Below are positions 18,113 through 26,322 of a DNA stretch of 64,000 bases, piece after piece (the stretch's first letter is position 1; each line of letters begins with the position of its first letter). The stretch is from GCA-003244245 sp052390115 (lineage in GTDB: Bacteria > Actinomycetota > Actinomycetes > Mycobacteriales > Pseudonocardiaceae): contig JBQTHE010000035.1 of assembly GCA_052390115.1 (NCBI GenBank), positions 51,897 through 115,896 of the forward strand. Direction: 5' to 3'. The notes under the pieces are model-generated. The model was given only the letters and a program-made list of their open reading frames with translations, did no database searches and was not told where the DNA came from. Made by a program: the position numbers and the translations under genes.

Positions 18113-19395
18113 TTACCGCCTTCCGGCATGCGAGCACGCCGGGAGATCAGATCTCTGGTCGCGCGGTCGAATGATCGGATCAGGAACTCCACGTCGGAGT
18201 CGGTGAGAATGGCCGGTGGGGTGAATCGGACCGTCGCGATGCCGTTCATCGAATGGTTGGCTATCACGCCGTGGTTGAACAGCTCGATCAACATCTCGCC
18301 GGCAAGGCCGGCCTCGACGAATTCGACACCGATCAGCAGGCCTTTGCCGCGGACGTCGACCACCAGGTCGCCGCAGTTCTCGCGCGCGATGCGCTCGATC
18401 TCCGGCAGCAGTAGGGCGCCGAGTTCGGCGGCCTTGGTGATCAATCGGTCCTCCTTGATAGCCTGGATCGCGCCCCGCACGGCGGCCATCAGCACCGGCG
18501 CCCCGGAGAAGGTGGCGGTGTGCACGTACGGGTCCTTGTCGAACGGCGAGAAGATCTGCCGGTTGGCCACCGCGGCGGACACCGGCAGCACGCCGCCGCC
18601 CAGTGCCTTGCCGGTCAGCAGCACGTCCGGCACCACACCTTCGAGGTCGACACCCCACCATTCGCCGAGTCGGCCCATGCCGCTCTGCACCTCGTCGATG
18701 ATCAGGAAACCGTCGTGCTTACGGCACAAGTCCGCGACGCTGGTCAGGTAGCCGGGCGGCGGGATGATCACGCCACCCTCGCCCTGCACCGGTTCGACGA
18801 TCACGCCGACCTCACCTGGATGCGCCGCCAGTTCGCGTTCCAGCGCCTCGTTGTGGCCGAACGGCACGTGCGTCACGTCGGGCAGCAGCGGCTGGAACGG
18901 CTTCTGGTAGACGTCCTTGGCTGTCACGGACAGAGCACCGAGCGTCTTTCCGTGATAGCCGTGGTGCATCGAGACCAGCCGCCGCTTGCCGTGCGCCCTG
19001 GCCAGCTTCAGGCCGGTCTCCACAGCTTCGGCGCCGGAGAGCGCGAAGTGCACCCGGTCCATGCCGGGTGGGGTGACCGAGGCCAGCGCCTCGGCCGCCC
19101 TGGCCACCGTCGGTTCGAGCAGGATCCTGGTGGAGATCGGGTGGGCGTGCAGTTGGCTGAGCACGGCGTCCATCACGATCGGATGCCGTGCGCCCATGAT
19201 GAACACGCCGTACCCGCCGCAGTTGAGGAACTCCCCGGCATCGCTAGTGCGCAGCCACGCGCCGGCGGAGGCGACCTCCATGTGGCTGCCGAAAAGTTCG
19301 GCGAGCGTGGCCCGCCCCTTGCTCAGATGCGCCCGGTACAGGTCGAGGATCTCCGCCCCGGAGTCGACCGGCGCGGCTGTGTCGATCACGGTCAC
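18109..19395 (-). CDS. Class III PLP aminotransferase
   Basis: A 428-residue fold-type I enzyme of the omega-aminotransferase/acetylornithine group. Asp234 (IIDEVQSGMGR) and Lys263 (LTGKALGGG) are the PLP residues; GAEAVETGLKLAR binds phosphate. It starts at GTG 19395 after AAGGGAG. Class III enzymes often aminate aldehydes. Next to an aldehyde dehydrogenase-fold enzyme and an N-hydroxylase, the simplest reading is fatty aldehyde to fatty amine, replacing the valine decarboxylase of valanimycin synthesis. Confidence 0.92.
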   Translation of the reverse strand: MTVIDTAAPVDSGAEILDLYRAHLSKGRATLAELFGSHMEVASAGAWLRTSDAGEFLNCGGYGVFIMGARHPIVMDAVLSQLHAHPISTRILLEPTVARAAEALASVTPPGMDRVHFALSGAEAVETGLKLARAHGKRRLVSMHHGYHGKTLGALSVTAKDVYQKPFQPLLPDVTHVPFGHNEALERELAAHPGEVGVIVEPVQGEGGVIIPPPGYLTSVADLCRKHDGFLIIDEVQSGMGRLGEWWGVDLEGVVPDVLLTGKALGGGVLPVSAAVANRQIFSPFDKDPYVHTATFSGAPVLMAAVRGAIQAIKEDRLITKAAELGALLLPEIERIARENCGDLVVDVRGKGLLIGVEFVEAGLAGEMLIELFNHGVIANHSMNGIATVRFTPPAILTDSDVEFLIRSFDRATRDLISRRARMPEGGK

Positions 19396-19440
19396 CGTGT
19401 GCTCCCTTGGTCAGTCGCCGGACTCAGGAAAGTCCCGGAA

Positions 19441-20577
19441 TCAGGAAAGTCGCAGTGGCCCGCCGGCGAAGTAATCCAGAAGCGGTTCGGCCGCGCTGCT
19501 CCGCGACGGCGGGTGGAAGGCCAATGCACGCACCGCGCAGGACAGGTAGGCGATATCGGAGGACCGGATGAAGGCGATGCCGCCGAGCAGCTCCACGGCC
19601 AGATCGGTGGTGGCCGCCAAGGCTGCCTGCACGGCGTAGCGGGCCACCAGCACGGCGGCGACCGCGTCGTCGCCGGACAGCCCGTCGTCGACGGCGCGGG
19701 CCACTCCCTCCAACTGGCCGACGGCGGACTCGAGGCCCACCGCGACCGCGGCCCGGTCGGTCACGCTTCCCCTGCCACCATCCAGCACTTGGGCGGCAAG
19801 CGCGCTGGCCGCGCCGACGTAGACCGACGAGATCAGCATGACGAACCACACGAAGCCCGCGGTCTGCAGGTCGTCCAGGCGGTGCGGATCGTCGGGCCTG
19901 GTACGGATGACCAACTCGTCGGGCACTCGGACGTCGGTCAGCCGGACCTCGTCGCTCTGCGCGGCGGCCAGCACCCAGCTGGACCAGAAGGGATGCACCG
20001 AGATCCCCGGCGAGTGCGCCGGAACTAGCGCGACCGCCAGGGAATCCGTACCTTCCGTGGACAGCGCGACGCTCGCGGTCAGCAAGTCCATCGACCCGGA
20101 CAGGCTGCAGGGCTTCTTGCTGCCACTGAGCATCCAGTTGTCGCCGTCGGGTCGGGCGGACACGCTGGGCAGCAGGATGTTCTGGTTCGGCTTGCCCTCC
20201 GCCCAGCCCGAGGCCATCAGCAGGCCGTCCGGTACCACCCTGGACAGCAGGTCGATCTGCAGGCCGGTGAGCCGGTCGGCGGTGCGGGCAAGGGAGAACA
20301 GCATCGCCGCGGTGAAGTGGTGCATGGTGACGGCGGCACCGAGCGACGGCGAGCACGAGGACAGGCCGCGCATCACGCGGATCGCTTCCAACGCGCCGGC
20401 GCCCGCTCCGGAGTACTCCGGCGGCACCAGCAGACCGACGCCGCCGAACTTGCGAAACAGCCCGATCACCGGGCTGCCGACGGCCTCGCGTTCCAGCAAC
20501 GGAATCTCGTCGAGGGCCGCGCACAGCCCGGGGTGGTGCTTCTCGCAGACCTGCCGTGCCGCGTCCAGCGAGCGCAT
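19441..20577 (-). CDS. Acyl-CoA dehydrogenase-fold flavin monooxygenase, VlmH-like N-hydroxylase
   Basis: A 378-residue protein with the ACAD fold: 'VPPEYSGAGAG' N-terminal domain, a central beta domain with 'WAEGKPNQNILLP', and C-terminal helices ending in 'ELLGGIAFIRSSDIAY'. The catalytic Glu of true dehydrogenases (in the YEGT loop) is absent; the region reads AFHPPSRSS instead, as in group D flavin monooxygenases of the DszC/HsaA/isobutylamine N-hydroxylase type. With a flavin reductase in the same operon it is best read as an amine N-hydroxylase like VlmH. The ATG at 20577 is chosen for its strong AAGGAGA; an upstream in-frame start is less likely. Confidence 0.82.
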   Translation of the reverse strand: MRSLDAARQVCEKHHPGLCAALDEIPLLEREAVGSPVIGLFRKFGGVGLLVPPEYSGAGAGALEAIRVMRGLSSCSPSLGAAVTMHHFTAAMLFSLARTADRLTGLQIDLLSRVVPDGLLMASGWAEGKPNQNILLPSVSARPDGDNWMLSGSKKPCSLSGSMDLLTASVALSTEGTDSLAVALVPAHSPGISVHPFWSSWVLAAAQSDEVRLTDVRVPDELVIRTRPDDPHRLDDLQTAGFVWFVMLISSVYVGAASALAAQVLDGGRGSVTDRAAVAVGLESAVGQLEGVARAVDDGLSGDDAVAAVLVARYAVQAALAATTDLAVELLGGIAFIRSSDIAYLSCAVRALAFHPPSRSSAAEPLLDYFAGGPLRLS

Positions 20578-20648
20578 GTGGATCTCCTTGGGTCGGGGCG
20601 GGAAAGGTCGGGGTAGGGCAACGTCGTGGTCCGGCGATGGCCGCACCT

Positions 20649-22304
20649 TCAGCAGCCGAACATGGCGTCACGCGGGCGTATACCGGTGGCGATGCTGACC
20701 CCCTGCAGATGGGAGGTCTTGAGGATCGGGTAGTTGGCCTCGCCGAACACACCGCCGGTCAATCCCGTGCCACCGTGGGTGGGCAGGATCGGCAGGAAGC
20801 CGATGTGCGAGTCATTGATCTTGAGCAGGCCGGCGTTGCGGACGTCGCGCACGAAGCGGTCGATGACCTCGGTCGAGGCCGACCACAGCGAGTTGCGCAG
20901 CCCGTACTCGTTGGCGTTGACGAACCCGATGACCAGATCGAGCAACACCTCGTCGGGTGCGTGTTCGGGCACCACCACCGGCAGCATCGGGTAGAAAGTC
21001 TCGTGCCTGACCACCGCCAGTTCCCGCGCGCCGGACATCCCGTCGACCCGCAGCACGGTCGGTTCCAGGAACACCCCGGTCTCCGACGGCGTGCCGTCCA
21101 GCTCCACCCGCCGGCCGCCGGTGATTACCCGCGCGCCCTGCTCGAGCGCCTGGCGCAATTGGGCGAAGAACTTCTCGCTGCGGCGGACCGGGGACAGCAG
21201 CACGTCCTCGTCGTCGGGATAACCGGGCCGGATCCGGGCGGCCTGCTCCCGGAGCCTGGCTAGCAGCTCGTCAGCGATGTCGGGGTGGGCCACCACGTAC
21301 TTGGGCACCATGCAGATCTGGCCGGACCCGAAGAAGCACTCGGTGATGGCTTCGGCCGCCATGTCCAGGTCGCCGTCGTGCCACACGACGAGGCCGTCGT
21401 TGCCGGCGAGTTCAAGGATCGGCTTCTTGCCCCTGGCCACGCACTCGGTTTGCAGCCGCAGACCCTCTTCGCTGCCGCCGATGTAGAAGATGTCGTTGAC
21501 GAGCGGGTGTTGCAGCCATCGATCGAGGATCTGGCGCGGCGGCCCGCAGACAACGTTCAGCGTGCCGGCAGGCGCGTCCAGATCCTCCAGCAGCGGCACC
21601 ACCAGATCCCGGAGCACGTACATGCTGCTCAGCGCGATGCTGCGGGGCGCCCGCACCACCACGGCGTTGCCAGCCATCAGCGCCAGCACGGCCAGCGCTG
21701 CGCTGGGCGCCGGCGCGTTCTGCGGCGGATTCAAGCACACCACACCGTCGGGCTGGTACCGCACGATCAGCCGACGCGAGCCGTACGCGAACTCGGTGTA
21801 CATCTGCTGCGCGTACCAGGAGCAGCTCTCCTGGCTGAACACCTGCATCAGACAGGTGAACTCCCATTCGGCCAGCTTGCGGGGGTGCGCCTCGGCCACG
21901 AGCATGCCCAGGAACTCCTCACGGTGGCGCACGAGCTTGTGCCGGAACAGTTCGCCGAGGCGCAGCCGCTCGGCCAGCGGTACGCCAGCCCACACCGGTG
22001 CGGCGGCCGCCGCGGCCTCGATGGAGGCGTCCACCTGCTCCGCGCTGGCTACCGCGCAGCGGCCGACCACGTAGGGGTGGCCGCCGGCGTCGGAGTGCGG
22101 GTCCTGCTCGAGTGCCCGCTTGAGGCGCACGCTAGTGAACACGTCCTCCAGCAGGGAGCGGGCGGTCACCGTGTACACCCAGGCGATTCCCTCCACGTCC
22201 CTGCCGGCGATATAGGAATGGTAACTTCGCAATCCGACAGTATTAATCGCCTCGGCGTCCTCCAGATCCACACTGAGGATTTGGACGTTATAGTCGGCAA
22301 CCAC
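20649..22304 (-). CDS. Aldehyde dehydrogenase-fold enzyme
   Basis: A 551-residue ALDH superfamily member with catalytic Cys331 (GSGQICMVPK) and Glu298 (LELAGND). The usual PWNFP motif is changed to NPPQNAP, and about 70 residues precede the normal ALDH core. It could oxidise an aldehyde, or like some relatives work as an acyl-thioester reductase giving an aldehyde for the adjacent aminotransferase; the latter suits the operon logic but is not demonstrated. GTG 22304 lies 9 nt after GGAG. A 113-nt gap upstream may hold a secondary promoter. Confidence 0.88.
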   Translation of the reverse strand: MVADYNVQILSVDLEDAEAINTVGLRSYHSYIAGRDVEGIAWVYTVTARSLLEDVFTSVRLKRALEQDPHSDAGGHPYVVGRCAVASAEQVDASIEAAAAAAPVWAGVPLAERLRLGELFRHKLVRHREEFLGMLVAEAHPRKLAEWEFTCLMQVFSQESCSWYAQQMYTEFAYGSRRLIVRYQPDGVVCLNPPQNAPAPSAALAVLALMAGNAVVVRAPRSIALSSMYVLRDLVVPLLEDLDAPAGTLNVVCGPPRQILDRWLQHPLVNDIFYIGGSEEGLRLQTECVARGKKPILELAGNDGLVVWHDGDLDMAAEAITECFFGSGQICMVPKYVVAHPDIADELLARLREQAARIRPGYPDDEDVLLSPVRRSEKFFAQLRQALEQGARVITGGRRVELDGTPSETGVFLEPTVLRVDGMSGARELAVVRHETFYPMLPVVVPEHAPDEVLLDLVIGFVNANEYGLRNSLWSASTEVIDRFVRDVRNAGLLKINDSHIGFLPILPTHGGTGLTGGVFGEANYPILKTSHLQGVSIATGIRPRDAMFGC

Positions 22305-22417
22305 TCGCGCATTCTCCTAGCAGCTAACACGCCCGCTCACCCGAGCGACAGTCTGAATTCTTTCAGTCGCACCTGACCATCGGCTGACATACTTCTGACC
22401 GAGACGGCCGGGGCGGA

Positions 22418-23923
22418 TCAGCCGGCGAGCGCCAGGGTTAGTAGTCGGGACAGCTCTTCGGCCGAACAGGTGGAAAGCGAAGCGAATGTGTCCGCCACCT
22501 CGACCGGCCCACCGTGAGTGAGGAACTTGGTGCGCATCAGTTCGGCGTGCGCGGCGCGGGTGTGGGGGCCGGCGGCACCGATCGGGATGTCCCGCTGCCT
22601 GGTGAACGACCGGCCGTCTGCGAGGTGCACGGTGACTCGGGCCGGGGTGCTCTTGGTCGCGGTCTGGTAGGTCTCAGCAGCCGGGCCGATCTCGCCGGCC
22701 AGCGTCGCTAACTCGGCGCCGCCGAACTTCGCCAGCCAGCAGACAGCGCGTTTCCCGGCCTGGCGGACCGCCTCGCCGAAGGGCGCGACGGACTCGAGTA
22801 GGCACCTGGTCATCTCCGGGTCGTGCACCAACTGGACCGCTTCGGCCAGCGCCCACCTGCGTGGATCGCTGATCGCGGGCTCAGCGAAGTCGGCGACGGT
22901 CAGGTCACCGGTCAGCAGCGTGGTGGCCACCGCATAGGGGGTGGCCAGCAGCAGCGAGCTGATGGGGGTATCCGCACCGTTGAGGTAGTCTTCGGCCTTC
23001 CGGCCGACGAAGAGGGTATACAGCGAAACGTCGACCACGATCCGTGTCACGTGACGTTGCGGGGATGCGTTGACCGCGACGAGATCGCGGTGCAGTTCGA
23101 TGGCGCAGTCCACCGCCGCATCGATACCCGGCCCACCCGGACGGACCTTGAACGACAGCGTGTCGGTATGCCACCGGTGCCCCAGCCCGTCGGTCACCGC
23201 CTCGGGCAACGGCACCGAGGCGAACCGAGCGAGGAAACCGTCCGGATGCTCAAGGATGTCCGGCAAGCCCACCATCTCGGCCGCTGCCGCATCGCACGCG
23301 TCCATGGCCGTACGCACCGGCGTGAACGCGTGCAACGCCTTGGCATCGCTGCCAAGGAAGCCGTGCATCGACGGCCACATCGGCGTGGTGAACGACAGGC
23401 CAAGCGCGTCCACCCACCGCCGGGCTGGCGCAGACTCGCTGCGCAGACGGCCGGCCACAGCGCCGGCCAGGTGCGTGTGCAGGGCGCTCTGTCCTCGGAA
23501 CGGTCCGAGCGTAGCCGCCGCGGTGATACGGGCGGCGCACTCGTTCGCGGCGATCACCGCGGTGAGCAGCGCGGGGCCGTCCATCCCCAGAGCGTAGGTG
23601 TAGGCAGTCGGGACGGACACGGTCGAACCGCCGAGGTGGCCGGCGTAGGCGGTGTCGTCCAGGTTCAGCCAGGAACCCAGGCCGGCCAGCACGCACGCCG
23701 ACTGGCGTGGATCGGCCTGCAGCGGGGGCCCGAAGGCCCGGACCAGCTTGCGGCCCAACGGATGGATCAGCCCAGCCCGGATGGCGGCGAGTTGCGAGAG
23801 CACCTGACTGCCGGCCAGCGCGACCACTCTCGGCGGTACGTCCGCCAACCGTAGGGTGCTGGCCCACTCGGAGAGTTCCCCTGTCAGCGTCGCGTGCGCG
23901 GTCCGGGTTCCCATGGTGGTCAT
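22418..23923 (-). CDS. MmgE/PrpD-family dehydratase, VlmK-like
   Basis: A 501-residue all-helical/RAM-fold protein of the MmgE/PrpD family; recognisable segments are 'NLDDTAYAGHLGGSTVSVPTA' (split), 'GMDGPALLTAVIAANECAARI' and 'DALGLSFTTPMWPSMHG'. The family includes 2-methylcitrate and iminodisuccinate-type enzymes. In valanimycin biosynthesis the MmgE/PrpD homologue VlmK eliminates phosphate from valanimycin phosphate made by the kinase VlmJ. Here the gene overlaps the kinase gene by ATGA, the same two-enzyme pairing, which is the strongest clue to the pathway. The start at 23923 is set by that overlap; an upstream extension into the kinase is not needed. Confidence 0.9.
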   Translation of the reverse strand: MTTMGTRTAHATLTGELSEWASTLRLADVPPRVVALAGSQVLSQLAAIRAGLIHPLGRKLVRAFGPPLQADPRQSACVLAGLGSWLNLDDTAYAGHLGGSTVSVPTAYTYALGMDGPALLTAVIAANECAARITAAATLGPFRGQSALHTHLAGAVAGRLRSESAPARRWVDALGLSFTTPMWPSMHGFLGSDAKALHAFTPVRTAMDACDAAAAEMVGLPDILEHPDGFLARFASVPLPEAVTDGLGHRWHTDTLSFKVRPGGPGIDAAVDCAIELHRDLVAVNASPQRHVTRIVVDVSLYTLFVGRKAEDYLNGADTPISSLLLATPYAVATTLLTGDLTVADFAEPAISDPRRWALAEAVQLVHDPEMTRCLLESVAPFGEAVRQAGKRAVCWLAKFGGAELATLAGEIGPAAETYQTATKSTPARVTVHLADGRSFTRQRDIPIGAAGPHTRAAHAELMRTKFLTHGGPVEVADTFASLSTCSAEELSRLLTLALAG

Positions 23924-24906
23924 CGACGAGAACCGTCCAGGGTGGCCATGCCGCTTCGGCACAGTGCGGGAAGGACCCTCGGCAGCACCTGCAGGGTGAA
24001 CCGGGTCGCCGTGCCCGTGCGCAGCTCACCGTCGTGCTCGAAGCTCAGCGGCTCGCCGTCGGTCCGTTCGACGGTGACGCGCCGGCCCCGCGCATACACC
24101 ACACCCGGCTCGCGCAGGTGTGCACCATTGCGTGTCAGATCGGGTACGTCCACGGGATCGATCTCGCTACCGATCACGCACACATCCAGCAAACCGTCGT
24201 CGAGCACCGAACGGGGCAACACCTGGTAGCTACCGCCACGATGGCGGCCCCCGCCTACGTTGGCCAGCACGGTCTTGCCTGCGTGAACCACGGCACCGTC
24301 GACGAGGACGCGACCGGGATACGGCACGTACTCAGCCGCGGTCCTGGCCAGCGCGATCCGGTAACGTTCCCGGCCCACGATCGGGACGGACCTGACTGTG
24401 ATCAGAGCGTCGGCGATCAGGCCCGAGCACGCACCGAGCAAGACCAGGGCGTCGAGTTCGACCAGCCGGGCGATGTCGAGCAGGCAACGCCGGGAACCGT
24501 TGCCGCTCAACGCGGCGGGCACCGCCTCCGGCCACGGCAAGTCGCCCCACTGCGCGAGGTAGCTGGAGTTGCCGGTACCGGCCGGGATGATCAGCAACGC
24601 AGGAAACACGTCCCCGGTGCCCGCCGACAGCAGACCTTGTACCACCTCGCGGACCGTGCCGTCGCCGCCAACCGCGATCACCACGTCGGGTCGGCGGCTG
24701 ACCGCCTCGGTGGCCGCCTCGGTGGCCGCCTCGGTGGCCGCCAGGGTGGCGTCACCGCGCTCGGTAGTCCAGCGGACCGACAGCCGGTGGACGTGCGGCC
24801 GACACAGCTCGACCAGTTCTGCGACTAGATCTGGGCTCACTGTGCCCGCAGCCGGATTCGCTATGACCAGAGCGGCGGAGAACGGCCGACCGTTCACGTC
24901 AACCAT
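23920..24906 (-). CDS. Diacylglycerol kinase-fold kinase, VlmJ-like
   Basis: A 328-residue DAGK catalytic-domain protein with the nucleotide motif VGGDGTVREVV (GGDGT at 80-84) and a second 'IIPAGTGNSSYL' loop. Members phosphorylate lipid hydroxyls, but VlmJ phosphorylates valanimycin hydrate so that VlmK can dehydrate it. The direct coupling to an MmgE/PrpD gene supports that role here: activation of a serine-derived hydroxyl followed by elimination. A run of ATEA repeats (about residues 57-68) arises from a 12-bp tandem repeat. It starts 61 nt after the tRNA-like gene on the same strand, with no hairpin between them. Confidence 0.9.
   Translation of the reverse strand: MVDVNGRPFSAALVIANPAAGTVSPDLVAELVELCRPHVHRLSVRWTTERGDATLAATEAATEAATEAVSRRPDVVIAVGGDGTVREVVQGLLSAGTGDVFPALLIIPAGTGNSSYLAQWGDLPWPEAVPAALSGNGSRRCLLDIARLVELDALVLLGACSGLIADALITVRSVPIVGRERYRIALARTAAEYVPYPGRVLVDGAVVHAGKTVLANVGGGRHRGGSYQVLPRSVLDDGLLDVCVIGSEIDPVDVPDLTRNGAHLREPGVVYARGRRVTVERTDGEPLSFEHDGELRTGTATRFTLQVLPRVLPALCRSGMATLDGSRR
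24703..24750. repeat. 12-bp tandem repeat inside the VlmJ-like kinase gene
   Basis: Three exact copies of CGCCTCGGTGGC (24703-24738) and a fourth degenerate copy (24739-24750). It keeps the reading frame and encodes repeated ATEA, so copy number may vary without a frameshift. Confidence 0.85.
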
Positions 24907-24967
24907 GACTCAGAACTCCCTCGCGGCCATCGTGTGCGGGTGGGATGCACACCGAACGGGCTAGCTG

Positions 24968-25054
24968 CGGAGAGGGCAGGATTCGAACCTGCGCAGGCAC
25001 CAGCCTTCCGGACGCACGCGCCCAGACCCGATAGGCCACTACGGGTACCTCTCC
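24968..25054 (-). tRNA. Serine-type tRNA with hairpin in place of anticodon loop (probably non-decoding)
   Basis: An 87-nt cloverleaf reads on the minus strand. Acceptor GGAGAGG/CCTCTCC pairs 7/7, D stem CCCG/CGGG 4/4 with a GG in the loop, T arm GCAGG-TTCGAAT-CCTGC 5/5, and a long variable arm with stem AGGC/GCCT. G1-C72, G2-C71, A3-U70 and discriminator G73 are the serine set. The anticodon arm (25025-25008, CTGGGCGCGTGCGTCCGG) is 18 nt rather than 17, has no U at position 33, and pairs with itself as a 7-bp stem (two wobbles) with a CGUG tetraloop. A 5-bp stem with 8-nt loop is the alternative. No anticodon can be assigned. CCA is not fully encoded. It is the first gene of the azoxy-type operon. 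A decayed tRNA is the main alternative, though decay would not spare every other arm. Confidence 0.8.
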
Positions 25055-25170
25055 ATGACCGACCTCGCCGGGGACCGTTCGTCCTCGTCGCGGTCTGCAG
25101 CCAGCATGGAGCGTTGTGTTGACGGCTCGCTGACCGCCACCTGACACGATTCGTCCACCAGCCCATACCG

Positions 25171-25218
25171 GTCGTTGTGACGGATACGGCATTCTGCCTG
25201 GTCGATGTGACGGATGCG
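25171..25218. promoter_or_regulatory. Two 18-bp direct repeats upstream of the response regulator
   Basis: GTCGTTGTGACGGATACG (25171-25188) and GTCGATGTGACGGATGCG (25201-25218) differ at two positions and start 30 bp apart, about three helical turns. They lie between the leftward tRNA-led operon and the rightward response regulator, where a shared regulator could act. Binding protein unknown. Confidence 0.5.
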
Positions 25219-25432
25219 AAAAGAACGGACGCATTGGAGGCTGAGGGAGTGTTATTACGCGGTAGCGTTGGACAGAATGAACATCTTAGTAAAGATTGCG
25301 GAAACCGCGAGAGGCGGTCAGTCGTCGAATATTCTTCGGAGAGCTTCATGGGGTTCGGCGGGAGCCTCACTATGGCCGGGCGCAGGCCGTCTGGCACCCC
25401 GCATCGTCGTCGTGAACTCGCTGGAGGTGCTG

Positions 25433-26146
25433 GTGCCGACAGCGGGTGACTGCGTGCACATTCTGGTCGCCGACGATCACACCCTGGTGCGCGAGGCGAT
25501 ACGGGACATGCTGATGGCACAGGACGACTTCTGGGTCGTCGGCGAGGCTGCGGACGATCAGGCCGTGGTGGAGCAGGCGGCTCGCCTGCGGCCGCATGTG
25601 GTGCTCGTCGACATTGCGATGCTGCGGAATAAGCCACCGGAAATCGTGCGCAAGATCCGGTGCGCGTCGTCTTCTTCGAAGATCGTTATATTGAGTATGC
25701 ACGACGAACTGCACATCATTCGGGAGATGGTGGACAGCGGGGTCTCCGGGTACCTCCCCAGGAGCGCGGACGGCCACGCGCTTGTCGCTGCGATCCGCAC
25801 CGCCCACCAGACGGACCTGTCGGCCGGGCGCCACGTCGTGAACTCAGTTCCCGGCGAGGCGCTGACCCGTCACCCAGTGCCGTCGTCAGCGGTGTCGGCG
25901 CGGGAACGAGAGGTGCTCATTCTGGTGGCCGCTGGGCTGAGCAATCGGCAGGTCGCCGGCCGGCTGTCCATCACGGAGGCCACGGTGAAGCGGCACCTGC
26001 GCAACACCTTCGAGAAGCTTCATGCGGTGTCGCGGATCGACGCCGTGAATAAGGCCACCGCGGCTGGGCTCATCGGGAGCTGGCGCCATGGGTACCTGCC
26101 GGTCCCTCGGCACCCGTGGCCGGGCGCCGAGGCCGCGCGCGCCTGA
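25433..26146 (+). CDS. LuxR/NarL-type response regulator with atypical receiver
   Basis: About 237 residues. The receiver keeps the acidic pair D14-D15 and phospho-acceptor-like D60, but the conserved Lys is Arg110 (GYLPRSAD instead of GYLxK) and the Pro after D60+3 is Leu, so phosphorylation-driven switching is doubtful. The C-terminal LuxR helix-turn-helix is normal (SAREREVLILVAAGLSNRQVA, then ITEATVKRHL). Start GTG 25433 is chosen for the GGAGG 5 nt before it; GTG 25412 and ATG 25277 are alternatives without ribosome binding sites. No histidine kinase is adjacent. Divergent from the azoxy-type operon, it is a likely pathway regulator. Confidence 0.85.
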   Translation: MPTAGDCVHILVADDHTLVREAIRDMLMAQDDFWVVGEAADDQAVVEQAARLRPHVVLVDIAMLRNKPPEIVRKIRCASSSSKIVILSMHDELHIIREMVDSGVSGYLPRSADGHALVAAIRTAHQTDLSAGRHVVNSVPGEALTRHPVPSSAVSAREREVLILVAAGLSNRQVAGRLSITEATVKRHLRNTFEKLHAVSRIDAVNKATAAGLIGSWRHGYLPVPRHPWPGAEAARA

Positions 26147-26322
26147 CCGCGCACCGAGAGGAACAGGCGCGACATACCCGGCCACCGCCGTATCACGGCG
26201 AAGGTATCTACAGCGGGTCGCAGATCCTCTTCCTTCCAAGACCTGGGAGGAACCGTGAGGCGAACTGAGCCTGCTTACATGGTTGCCTGCGAGGTGACCA
26301 TGCAGTCTGTCGGTGACTGCAA

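Noticed and set aside
18520..20028. Antisense frame of about 500 codons over the aminotransferase and N-hydroxylase genes
   Set aside because: It crosses two well supported genes and shows no protein family signature.
22418..23923. MmgE/PrpD gene as part of propionate (methylcitrate) catabolism
   Set aside because: No prpB/prpC partners; it is coupled to a DAG-kinase-like gene, the valanimycin arrangement.
24968..25054. Ordinary decoding tRNA-Ser
   Set aside because: No U33 and no standard anticodon can be placed in the loop; all other arms are normal.
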